Origin: Bryobacterales bacterium
Lineage (GTDB): Bacteria; Acidobacteriota; Terriglobia; Bryobacterales; Bryobacteraceae
Length of the DNA stretch: 5,807 bases
Assembly (NCBI GenBank): GCA_003164075.1
Contig: PLRZ01000541.1
Span: 1-5,807 of the forward strand
Direction of reading: 5' to 3'
Below, piece after piece: positions 1 through 5,686 of this stretch; within the stretch, counting starts at the first letter, position 1, and every line of letters begins with the position of its first letter. The position numbers and the translations under genes were made by a program. The notes beneath the pieces were generated by a model, which worked only from the letters and a program-made list of their open reading frames with translations, was not told where the DNA came from and did no database searches.

Positions 1-368
1 TCGGCCGGGTTGTCGACTGTGACGGAGTCCGCCGTGGGGATGTCGATTTGCCGGAAAAAGTCCTTTGCGAATGCCTTACTGCCTTCGAGTTGGGCCGCCG
101 CGCGATTGGGCCCGACAATTCTGCGGCCTGCCGCGCGGAACTCGTCGACCAGGCCGGCGACGAGTGGCGCTTCGGGTCCCACCACGGTCAAGTCGGCCGC
201 GATCTGTTCGGCCAAGGCCAGGCAAGAGGATGTCGCATGCAGGCACGTGCCGATCTGCGCGATGCCGGGATTGCCGGGTGAGGCGAATACCTGGACTCCA
301 GGCGACTGCGCCAGCTTCCAACACAAGGCGTGCTCTCTTCCACCACCACCGAGGACCAGGATTCTCAT
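1..368 (-). CDS. purD: Phosphoribosylamine-glycine ligase (GAR synthetase), N-terminal part, cut by window edge
   Basis: PurD joins glycine to 5-phosphoribosylamine using ATP, the second step of cytoplasmic de novo purine synthesis. Reading the complement from the ATG at 368-366 gives 122 codons without a stop before the left edge, so the gene is incomplete here (the full family is about 420 residues). The N-terminus [19 protein letters not shown] matches the family's glycine-rich opening (residues 1-19). [12 protein letters not shown] (29-40), [17 protein letters not shown] (61-77) and [12 protein letters not shown] (93-104) are hallmark PurD blocks leading into the ATP-grasp region. The ATG is the natural start because the conserved strand begins immediately after it. 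No Shine-Dalgarno sequence is visible before it. The gene diverges from mnmG across 18 bp. Identification is from direct translation and family motifs. Confidence 0.95.
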   Translation of the reverse strand, partial: MRILVLGGGGREHALCWKLAQSPGVQVFASPGNPGIAQIGTCLHATSSCLALAEQIAADLTVVGPEAPLVAGLVDEFRAAGRRIVGPNRAAAQLEGSKAFAKDFFRQIDIPTADSVTVDNPA

Positions 369-373
369 TTCGC

Positions 374-379
374 TACAAT
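374..379 (+). promoter_or_regulatory. Putative -10 box of mnmG
   Basis: TACAAT differs from the sigma-70 -10 consensus by one base. A transcription start seven or eight bases downstream would coincide with the mnmG ATG at 387, giving a leaderless mRNA. That agrees with the absence of any Shine-Dalgarno sequence. No good -35 is seen at 16-18 bp spacing (the region around 350-357 is CGAGGACC). It overlaps the purD -10 by two bases. Confidence 0.35.
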
Positions 380-386
380 CATAACA
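378..386 (-). promoter_or_regulatory. Putative extended -10 promoter element of purD
   Basis: On the minus strand this reads TGTTATGAT, a TGn extension plus a hexamer one base from TATAAT. A start site about seven bases downstream would fall near 371, leaving only about three bases before the purD ATG at 368. The -35 region at 17-bp spacing (complement of 401-406, ACGTCA) is poor, which an extended -10 could offset. The element overlaps the opposing mnmG -10. It is predicted by pattern only. Confidence 0.4.
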
Positions 387-2186
387 ATGCACGAGAGGTA
401 TGACGTGGTAGTGATCGGGGCGGGTCATGCGGGCTGCGAAGCGGCGCGGGCGGCTGCGCGTATGGGGCTGCGGACGGCCATGGTCACGATGAACCTGGAC
501 CTGATCGCGCAGATGTCGTGCAACCCGGCCATCGGAGGCATCGCCAAGGGCCACTTGGTGCGCGAGATTGACGCTCTGGGCGGAGTGATGGGCGAGGTGG
601 CGGATGCGGTGGGGATTCAGTTCCGGCTGCTGAACACCAGCCGTGGTCCGGCAGTGTGGTCGCCGCGGGCGCAGATGGACAAGCGGATGTATCGCGAGCA
701 CATGCGCGAGGTATTGGAGAATGAGCCGAACCTGCGGATCAAACAAGCAGAGGTTGCGTCGCTCGCGCTGGAGAATCGTCGCGTCAGCGGCGTTCACCTG
801 CGGGACGGTCGTCGGATCGACGCGGGTGCAGTGATCGTGACGACCGGGACATTCTTGAACGGATTGGCGCACGTCGGGGAGATGCAGTACAGTTGCGGCC
901 GGAATGGCGAGGCGCCGTCGCAACTGTTGGGCGATCAACTGCGGACGCTGGGACTTCCATGGACGCGGCTGAAGACGGGGACGCCTCCGCGACTCGACGG
1001 GCGAAGCATCGATTGGGCGCAGTTCGAGCCGCAGCCGGGGGATGCGAATCCGACGCCGTTTTCGTTCCTGACGGAGAAGATCGACCGGCGACAGATCCAG
1101 TGCCACATCGGGTATACGACGGCGGAGACGCGGCGTATTCTGCTGGAAGCCATTCCAAGGTCGCCGCTCTATAGCGGGCAGATCGAAGGGGTGGGACCGC
1201 GATACTGCCCGTCGATCGAGGACAAGATCGTTAAGTTTCCCGATAAGGCGCGTCACCAGATTTTTCTGGAGCCTGAGGGATTGGACACTCACGAGGTGTA
1301 TGTGAATGGCATGTCGACGAGCATGCCGATCGATGTGCAGGCGGCGGTAGTGGCGTCAATCCCCGGGCTGGAAAGCGCGGAGATGATTCGGCCGGGCTAC
1401 GCCATCGAATACGACGCGATCGACCCGCGGGAACTGGATCATACGCTGGCCGTGAAGTCGATCGATGGTTTGTATCTGGCTGGGCAGATCAACGGGACGT
1501 CGGGGTACGAAGAGGCGGGCTGCCAGGGGCTGATTGCCGGTATCAACGCCGCGTGCAAGTTGGGCGGAAGAGAAGGTGTGGTGATTGGCAGGACGGAAGG
1601 GTATACCGGGATTCTGATCGATGACCTTATTACCAAGGGTGCCGACGAACCGTATCGCATGTTTACGTCGCGGGCTGAGTTTCGACTGCACTTGCGGATC
1701 GACAATGCCGATATGCGGTTAACGCCAATTGGCAGGCGGGCGGGGTTGGTGACGGACGAGCGTTGGGACGTTTTCACGCAGAAGCAGGCCCAAAAGGAAC
1801 GGCTGACGGGGGCGCTGGAGACGCATCGCAACGGGCAGTGGCTGAAGCGGCCAGAGGCGTCGATCACAGAGCTTGGGGGCTGGGTGCGCGAGGTGCTCGG
1901 TGAGGAGCCGGTGCGAGGGTTGCTGGCGACGGTGGAGACGGAGGCGAAGTATAGCGGCTATATCGCACAGCAGGAGCGCCAGATGGTGCGGCTCAGAGAC
2001 GCGGAGGGGCGGGTGATTCCGTCGGCTTTCGAGTTTGCCGGGATTCCGGGGTTGTCGCGAGAGATTCAGGACAAGCTGGCGAGGGTTCGCCCCGGAACGC
2101 TGGGGCAAGCGGCGCGAATTCCGGGTGTGACTCCGGCTGCCATCGCGATTCTGGATTGTTACCTGAGCGTGAGCCGTGTTTGCTGA
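387..2186 (+). CDS. mnmG: tRNA uridine-5-carboxymethylaminomethyl modification enzyme, FAD subunit (MnmG/GidA)
   Basis: MnmG works with the GTPase MnmE to install cmnm5 at wobble uridine 34 of certain tRNAs, using FAD and a methylene-folate donor. The 599-residue product is close to the usual 600-630. Visible features are the Rossmann FAD motif GAGHAGCE (11-18); [10 protein letters not shown] with Cys45, equivalent to E. coli Cys47; TTGTFLNG (152-159); [14 protein letters not shown] with Cys274, equivalent to E. coli Cys277; PGYAIEYD (336-343); [13 protein letters not shown] (365-377); and [11 protein letters not shown] (421-431). C-terminal tRNA/MnmE-binding motifs are KYSGYIA (521-527) and GVTPAAI (580-586). 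The frame stays open upstream to an ATG at 330, but that would place 19 unconserved residues ahead of the family start and run into purD, so 387 is preferred. No ribosome binding site precedes it. The 3' end overlaps rsmG by 11 bp. mnmE is not in the window. Confidence 0.97.
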   Translation: MHERYDVVVIGAGHAGCEAARAAARMGLRTAMVTMNLDLIAQMSCNPAIGGIAKGHLVREIDALGGVMGEVADAVGIQFRLLNTSRGPAVWSPRAQMDKRMYREHMREVLENEPNLRIKQAEVASLALENRRVSGVHLRDGRRIDAGAVIVTTGTFLNGLAHVGEMQYSCGRNGEAPSQLLGDQLRTLGLPWTRLKTGTPPRLDGRSIDWAQFEPQPGDANPTPFSFLTEKIDRRQIQCHIGYTTAETRRILLEAIPRSPLYSGQIEGVGPRYCPSIEDKIVKFPDKARHQIFLEPEGLDTHEVYVNGMSTSMPIDVQAAVVASIPGLESAEMIRPGYAIEYDAIDPRELDHTLAVKSIDGLYLAGQINGTSGYEEAGCQGLIAGINAACKLGGREGVVIGRTEGYTGILIDDLITKGADEPYRMFTSRAEFRLHLRIDNADMRLTPIGRRAGLVTDERWDVFTQKQAQKERLTGALETHRNGQWLKRPEASITELGGWVREVLGEEPVRGLLATVETEAKYSGYIAQQERQMVRLRDAEGRVIPSAFEFAGIPGLSREIQDKLARVRPGTLGQAARIPGVTPAAIAILDCYLSVSRVC

Positions 2187-2754
2187 TTTCGCGCTCAGCG
2201 CGGAGCAGGAAGCGGTGCTCGAAGCGCATCTGGAACTGCTGATGCGTTGGAATCGCACGGTAAACCTAACGGCTATTCGGAATCGGGAAGAGGCCATCGA
2301 GCGGCATTATTGTGAGTCGCTGTTCTTGGGATCGCGGTTGCCGGCGGGGAGGTTGCGCATTGCGGATGTGGGGTCGGGAGCCGGCTTCCCTGGTTTTCCG
2401 GTGGCAGTGTTGCGGCCCGATTGCTTAGTTACCTTGATTGAATCGCACCAGCGCAAGGCGGTATTTTTGCGGGAGGCTGCGCGCCAGGTGGGGAATGTCC
2501 GGGTTTTGGCGGCGCGGGCCGAGGATGTGAAGGAGACGTTCGATTGGGCGATTTCCCGTGCGGTAAGCTACCGAGATTTGGGTTCGTTCCTAAAGAAGCT
2601 GGCGCCGAATGTCGATCTATTGACTGGGAGTGAGGGTCCGCCGGCGATGGGCTTTCGTTGGGAGATTCCTGTTGCACTGCCTTGGGGAGATCAGCGGTTT
2701 TTGCGGACGGGGCGGACTGTTTCACGTGAAACAGGAGTGTTTGGGAGTGGGTAG
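2176..2754 (+). CDS. rsmG: 16S rRNA (guanine-N7) methyltransferase RsmG/GidB
   Basis: RsmG is a SAM-dependent methyltransferase that modifies G527 (E. coli numbering) in the 530 loop of 16S rRNA. Loss of the family often gives low-level streptomycin resistance. The 192-residue product is slightly short (E. coli 207). Motifs are [15 protein letters not shown] (21-35), IERHYCESL (41-49), the SAM-binding loop [10 protein letters not shown] (64-73), [12 protein letters not shown] (89-100) with Glu89 in motif II, and [11 protein letters not shown] (125-135) in the active-site region. The GTG start lies inside the mnmG end; the next ATG (codon 23) would delete the conserved first helix. Translation is probably coupled to mnmG. 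The last residues, TVSRETG (181-187), are encoded by a perfect parS site, so the C-terminus appears shaped by a DNA element. The tail GVFGSG after it is not a conserved family feature. Confidence 0.95.
   Translation: MFADFALSAEQEAVLEAHLELLMRWNRTVNLTAIRNREEAIERHYCESLFLGSRLPAGRLRIADVGSGAGFPGFPVAVLRPDCLVTLIESHQRKAVFLREAARQVGNVRVLAARAEDVKETFDWAISRAVSYRDLGSFLKKLAPNVDLLTGSEGPPAMGFRWEIPVALPWGDQRFLRTGRTVSRETGVFGSG
2718..2733. promoter_or_regulatory. parS: parS centromere site 1, inside the 3' end of rsmG
   Basis: The sequence TGTTTCACGTGAAACA is a perfect 16-bp palindrome and matches the conserved bacterial chromosomal parS consensus. One further C/G pair on each side extends the symmetry to 18 bp (2717-2734). 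ParB binds such sites and spreads as a CTP-dependent sliding clamp. It is translated in the rsmG frame as TVSRETG and ends 18 bp before the rsmG stop codon. A gene for ParB 1.6 kb away supports function. Confidence 0.95.
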
Positions 2755-3009
2755 CTGAAGGCTGAGATACCAAGTTCCTTTGGCACGTACCGAAGAGGCA
2801 TAGAGTGTCTTTTGCCGTGGCCTTTCCGATGTGGTTGCTGGGGAAAGAAGTAGCTCTTGCCAGTGTTTGAGATGCGGCGCAGGGATGTCTGGGCGTGGTG
2901 AGAGTAGCAGTAGGTTGTTCGGAGCGTCAGGGAAGGTAAGATCTTCTGGTAGCGCACGCCGGGTATGTCCGAAATGCCAGACCCTGCGCGGACGGAGGAA
3001 GTTCGAAGA

Positions 3010-3028
3010 GGCGGGCTTTCAAGCCGCC
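3010..3028. repeat. Small GC-rich hairpin
   Basis: GGCGGGCTTTCAAGCCGCC folds as GGCGG-CTT paired with AAG-CCGCC, with a bulged G and a minimal loop. No run of T follows, so it is not a good terminator for rsmG. It resembles the short dispersed palindromes of many GC-rich genomes. Its function is unknown. Confidence 0.4.
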
Positions 3029-3144
3029 AGGCACGCAAACACATTATCATGACCAACGGTACCCGCGTCCTAACAACTCGAGGGGAGTATTCCGTCGGCG
3101 CGGGCAGGATGGGCGGAAGGGCCTCGGACCCGTGCCTTACGGTG

Positions 3145-3274
3145 AGAACTCTGATGTCGTGGAATCTGCAGTGAGGCCGAACGTGGGGCAGGCGGTGCTC
3201 GCCTGCCGGCCCGCGCCGAATTAGGCCCGCTGCTGGAACGGGATCGAGGGCAGGGCGAGCACCGCCTGCCCCAC
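3145..3274. repeat. Palindromic repeat element, complete copy 1 with 21-bp terminal inverted repeats
   Basis: The core is bounded by perfect inverted arms at 3183-3203 and 3254-3274. The left arm begins GTGGGGCAGGCGGTGCTCGC and the right arm is its exact complement, ending CTGCCCCAC. The left arm together with the next bases also folds on itself (GGCAGGCG with CGCCTGCC). The 50-bp centre includes GCGCCGAATTA, CCGCTGCT and GGGATCGAG. About 38 bp of leader from AGAACTC onward also resembles copy 2 at 5687, so the repeated unit is longer than the palindrome. No transposase is encoded and no target duplication is obvious. It could be a MITE-like or REP-like non-autonomous element. Confidence 0.8.
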
Positions 3275-3375
3275 CCACGAAGCTCTCGCCATCGAAAGGA
3301 ATGGCTCAGCCCATTTTCCCCGCCGGTTTTAAATTGCGGGGCGACGCCAGGAGTCCTGACGGTGAAAGAAACTGC

Positions 3376-3391
3376 GATCTGCCGTGAAACT
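3376..3391. promoter_or_regulatory. Degenerate parS-like half-site
   Basis: GATCTGCCGTGAAACT matches parS at 10 of 16 positions, with the right half GTGAAAC intact and the left half poor. It lies 186 bp from parS site 2, centre to centre. It may be a decayed site or chance. Confidence 0.2.
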
Positions 3392-3561
3392 GTTGGTTTG
3401 AGCGGTGAGGCATCCACAGACCGAGAGGAGCCCCGTGGGTGCCCGTGCACCAACATCTCCCTGCTTCCTACCCAAGATTTTGGCCGCCGCCCGAATTTAA
3501 GGAGCGAACGCACGCCAACCACGAGGAAAACGATCCCATTCCAAAGAGACATTTCAACTCG

Positions 3562-3577
3562 TGTTTCACGTGAAACA
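3562..3577. promoter_or_regulatory. parS: parS centromere site 2, immediately upstream of parA
   Basis: This is a second perfect TGTTTCACGTGAAACA, identical to the site in rsmG. A flanking G/C pair makes an 18-bp palindrome (3561-3578). Its right edge is 22 bp before the parA start codon, and it overlaps the likely parA -35 at 3565-3570. ParB bound here would be expected both to nucleate the partition complex and to affect parAB transcription; the second role is inferred from position. Confidence 0.96.
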
Positions 3578-3593
3578 CCAACCATGCTAGTAT
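3565..3593 (+). promoter_or_regulatory. Putative parA promoter (extended -10, -35 within parS)
   Basis: TGCTAGTAT at 3585-3593 is a TGn-extended -10 (TAGTAT, 4 of 6 to consensus). At 17-bp spacing the -35 is TTCACG (3565-3570), 4 of 6 to TTGACA and lying within parS. A start seven bases after the -10 falls on 3600, the parA TTG, implying a leaderless message. No Shine-Dalgarno sequence is present. Pattern-based only. Confidence 0.4.
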
Positions 3594-3599
3594 GACCGC

Positions 3600-4391
3600 T
3601 TGAGCCGAGTCTTCGCGATCGTCAACCAAAAGGGCGGAGTGGGGAAAACCACCACCGCTATCAACCTCGCTGCCGCACTGGCGGCCAATGACTTCCGGGT
3701 CCTGGTGGTAGACTCGGACCCCCAAGGCAACGCCACCACGGGCCTCGGTGTGGCCAAAGACCCATCCCGGCCCAGTCTCTACCACGTCCTCCTAGGCGAT
3801 ACGCCCCCCGCCGACGCCATCGTCGCTACCGAATTTGAAGGCTTACACCTGATTTCCGCAGACAAGAATCTCGTCGGCGCCAACCTGGAGTTGGTCGATG
3901 TGCCCAACCGCGAATTCCGCCTGCGGGAACGCCTTCAGGAGATCCGAGACCTGTACCGCTTCATCCTCATCGATTGCCCACCGGCCCTCGACCTTCTCAC
4001 GCTGAATGCCCTCATCGCGGCCGACGCGGCGGTCGTCCCCATCCAGTGCGAATTCTTCGCCTTGGAAGGCATTTCCGAACTGATGGACACCATCGAACGC
4101 ATCGAAGCCTCTTTCCAACACGGATTGGAAGTCGAAGGCATCCTCCTCACCATGTACGACGACCGCACCAATCTGACCCGCCAGGTGGCCGCCGACCTGA
4201 CCGACTTTTTCGGTGACAAAGTCTTCAAAACCATCATCCCCCGCAGTATCCGTCTGGCGGAAGCGCCCAGCTTCGGCAAGACCATTTTGAGTTACGATCC
4301 CCGTTCGCGGGGTGCCGAGAGCTATATCAAACTGGCGAAAGAAATTCTGGACCATGAACAAAATCGACAATCCGCGCAAGGCACTCGGTAA
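3600..4391 (+). CDS. parA: Chromosome partitioning ATPase ParA/Soj
   Basis: ParA dimerises with ATP, binds DNA non-specifically, and is released by ParB at parS, which drives origin segregation; in some bacteria it also influences DnaA. The product has 263 residues, typical of short chromosomal ParA without an N-terminal HTH. Motifs are the deviant Walker A KGGVGKTTT (11-19) with signature Lys11 and Lys16, Walker A' VLVVDSDPQGN (34-44) with Asp38 and Asp40, Walker B FILIDCPPALD (121-131) with Asp125, VPIQCEFFALEG (146-157), and the basic DNA-binding segment IPRSIRLAEAPSFGKTI (213-229). The start is TTG: an in-frame TAG at 3588 leaves no ATG or GTG upstream, and the family's MSRVxAIVNQKGGVGK opening follows directly. 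There is no ribosome binding site. Its 3' end overlaps parB by 38 bp. Codons end mostly in C, unlike mnmG and rsmG. Confidence 0.97.
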   Translation: MSRVFAIVNQKGGVGKTTTAINLAAALAANDFRVLVVDSDPQGNATTGLGVAKDPSRPSLYHVLLGDTPPADAIVATEFEGLHLISADKNLVGANLELVDVPNREFRLRERLQEIRDLYRFILIDCPPALDLLTLNALIAADAAVVPIQCEFFALEGISELMDTIERIEASFQHGLEVEGILLTMYDDRTNLTRQVAADLTDFFGDKVFKTIIPRSIRLAEAPSFGKTILSYDPRSRGAESYIKLAKEILDHEQNRQSAQGTR

Positions 4392-5253
4392 GGGCCTTAG
4401 CGCGCTGCTGCCAACTCGCACCCCCACCGCTCCACCACCCGCATCTCCGCCACCTCCGGCGGACGATGCCGTGCAAACGCTCCCTGTGGATGCAATCGAT
4501 CCAAATCCCCTTCAACCGCGCCGCCTCTTCCAGAACGAGCGCATGGCGGAACTGGCACAATCCATCCGTGCCAACGGAATCGTGCAGCCCCTGGTTGTCC
4601 GGCGTATGGGCGACCGCTACCAGTTGGTGGCCGGAGAACGGCGATGGCGCGCCGCAAAATTGGCCGAAGTCCGCGACGTTCCCGTTGTCGTGCGCGAAAT
4701 TCCCGATGAGCGCCTGCTCGAAATCTCCCTGATTGAGAACATCCAGCGGGAAGATCTGAATCCCATGGAAACGGCCCACGCCTTTGCGCGCCTCACCGCC
4801 GAACTCGAGCTGAGCCCGGAGCAGATCGGCCAGCGGACCGGCAAGGACCGCAGCACCGTGGTGAATTTTCTGCGGCTCCTCCAGCTTTCCGACGATCTCC
4901 AGCAACTGGTGGCCGAACGCCGCCTCTCCGCCGGACACGCACGCTGCCTCCTGGCGCTGCCCACGGTAGCCCTGCAACGCGAAGTCGCCGAAAAGGCCGT
5001 GGCGCAAGGCTGGTCGGTCCGCCAGACCGAACGGACCACCCAGAAAATGATGGCCGACCGGCAGCCCAAACATGTCGACGAGGTGCAGATCGACCCCAAC
5101 GTGAAGGCAGCCCTTCAGGAGATGCAGCGCGTCCTGGGGACGCGTGTCCGCATCCTCGAGAAAGCGAAAAAGGGCGGGAAGATCGAAATCGAGTACTACT
5201 CGCAGGAAGATCTTGACCGCATCTACGACGTCATTGTGGGCGACGCGAAATAG
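4354..5253 (+). CDS. parB: Chromosome partitioning protein ParB/Spo0J (parS-binding CTPase clamp)
   Basis: ParB recognises parS, binds CTP, and slides onto flanking DNA to build the partition complex that stimulates ParA and usually recruits SMC. The 299-residue product shows an N-terminal ParA-activating motif RKALGKGLSALLP (8-20); a Pro-rich linker (24-36); the ParB/Srx CTPase domain with QPRRLF (54-59), IRANGIVQPLVV (71-82), the arginine patch GERRWRAAKL (94-103) and ENIQREDLNPMETA (128-141); a helix-turn-helix parS reader around 153-176 (SPEQIGQRTGKDRSTVVNFLR); and a C-terminal dimerisation domain from about 246. The ATG at 4354 is chosen because the conserved N-terminus follows it. An in-frame ATG at 4312 would add 14 residues read out of frame from parA. 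The 38-bp overlap implies translational coupling. Two exact parS targets lie upstream. Confidence 0.97.
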   Translation: MNKIDNPRKALGKGLSALLPTRTPTAPPPASPPPPADDAVQTLPVDAIDPNPLQPRRLFQNERMAELAQSIRANGIVQPLVVRRMGDRYQLVAGERRWRAAKLAEVRDVPVVVREIPDERLLEISLIENIQREDLNPMETAHAFARLTAELELSPEQIGQRTGKDRSTVVNFLRLLQLSDDLQQLVAERRLSAGHARCLLALPTVALQREVAEKAVAQGWSVRQTERTTQKMMADRQPKHVDEVQIDPNVKAALQEMQRVLGTRVRILEKAKKGGKIEIEYYSQEDLDRIYDVIVGDAK

Positions 5254-5259
5254 CCGCCG

Positions 5260-5279
5260 CTTCGGCAGTTCTGCCGAAG
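5260..5279 (+). terminator. Hairpin after parB, candidate transcription terminator
   Basis: CTTCGGCAG and CTGCCGAAG form a perfect 9-bp inverted repeat around TT, beginning 6 bp after the parB stop codon. The position is right for ending the parAB transcript. The bases that follow (TGTTAGAGG) are not a U-tract, so it is not a canonical intrinsic terminator and may instead protect the 3' end. Confidence 0.5.
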
Positions 5280-5324
5280 TGTTAGAGGCGGTCCGGAGGG
5301 AGCCACTTTGGAACGGCCCGAGCA

Positions 5325-5462
5325 GGAGCCTTTCCCTCTTTCTTGCTGATTCCACAACGGTCCTCGCCATCCAGGGTTTGCTTCGCGGCGCCCAACAACG
5401 GCCCGCCCTTGACGGCTCCGAACCGTTCCGAAAAAGCCTTCCCGTCAAGAGGGAAAGGCTCC
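5325..5462. repeat. 16-bp perfect inverted repeat enclosing 106 bp
   Basis: GGAGCCTTTCCCTCTT (5325-5340) is exactly complementary to AAGAGGGAAAGGCTCC (5447-5462). A nested pair CTTGACGG (5408-5415) and CCGTCAAG (5442-5449) competes at the inner edge. The element could be a small non-autonomous insertion or the base of a long RNA stem. No coding content is recognised within it. Confidence 0.6.
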
Positions 5463-5597
5463 AATTGAAACGCCTGGGGGCCAGTCAGCGCCATCGCCGT
5501 CAAAATGGTACCCTTTTTCGCCGCCACCGACATGCCGAAGCGCTCATGAACCCAACTAAAAGCGGCGGTTGACTGCCGGCGTTGCAGGCAAGTCCGA

Positions 5598-5650
5598 AGA
5601 CCCGTATGGGTCTCCAACTGCCGCGCAGTTCACCCGTGGGTGACAACTGC
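5598..5650. repeat. Cluster of overlapping palindromes
   Basis: AGACCC-gtat-GGGTCT (5598-5613), AACTGC-cgc-GCAGTT (5616-5630) and TCACCC-gt-GGGTGA (5630-5643) lie in a row. GCAGTT at 5625-5630 can pair either with AACTGC at 5616-5621 or with AACTGC at 5645-5650. The word CAACTGCCG occurs at 5615-5623 and again at 5644-5652. Such mutually exclusive stems are seen in attenuator-type RNAs and in palindromic repeats. No gene is known downstream because the window ends. Confidence 0.5.
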
Positions 5651-5686
5651 CGTTTCTGCGAGCACTTGGGGCTAAAGAGGAAGCCC

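Larger units (their letters stand above)
2755..3599. other. 845-bp spacer between rsmG and parA without a convincing gene
   Basis: Open frames exist on both strands here, but their translations show low-complexity Arg/Pro/Ser-rich sequence, have no recognisable family motif, and run through palindromes and repeats. The region holds a small hairpin (3010-3028), one copy of a palindromic repeat (3145-3274), a weak inverted repeat CCCCGC/GCGGGG (3318-3323/3336-3341), a degenerate parS half-site (3376-3391) and parS site 2. The only DnaA-box resemblance is GCATCCACA at 3410-3418, and no AT-rich unwinding tract is visible, so an origin cannot be claimed. Confidence 0.6.
5254..5686. other. Structured non-coding region downstream of parB
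   Basis: No convincing gene is seen. A 111-codon frame on the minus strand (5617-5282) shows no recognisable motif and runs through the inverted repeats described below. The region contains a hairpin next to parB, a 16-bp inverted repeat with a 106-bp spacer, and a cluster of short palindromes at 5598-5650. It leads into repeat copy 2. A decayed gene or a non-coding element are both possible. Confidence 0.5.

Noticed and set aside
330..386. N-terminal extension of MnmG from the ATG at 330
   Set aside because: The 19 extra residues are unlike the family start and the DNA encodes the conserved PurD N-terminus on the other strand.
3183..3274. CRISPR-like repeat
   Set aside because: Only two copies in the window, 2.5 kb apart, each internally palindromic; no spacer array or cas genes.
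3410..3418. DnaA-box-like GCATCCACA suggesting oriC in the spacer
   Set aside because: A single 7-of-9 match, no cluster of boxes and no AT-rich unwinding region; the skew polarity is also opposite to that of an origin.
2691..3585. Long minus-strand open frames (2691-3278 and 3070-3585) across the rsmG-parA spacer
   Set aside because: Arg/Pro/Ser-rich translations without family features, passing through parS and the palindromic repeat; typical of chance frames in GC-rich DNA.
4312..4353. ParB start at the ATG at 4312
   Set aside because: It would add 14 residues (MPRAISNWRKK...) translated out of frame from a conserved part of parA; the family motif follows the ATG at 4354.
4327..5448. 373-codon minus-strand open frame antisense to parB
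   Set aside because: It is the antisense shadow of parB; the + strand carries clear ParB motifs throughout.
5282..5617. 111-codon minus-strand open frame after parB
   Set aside because: No motif recognised, it covers both arms of the 16-bp inverted repeat, and no ribosome binding site is evident; a decayed gene cannot be excluded.
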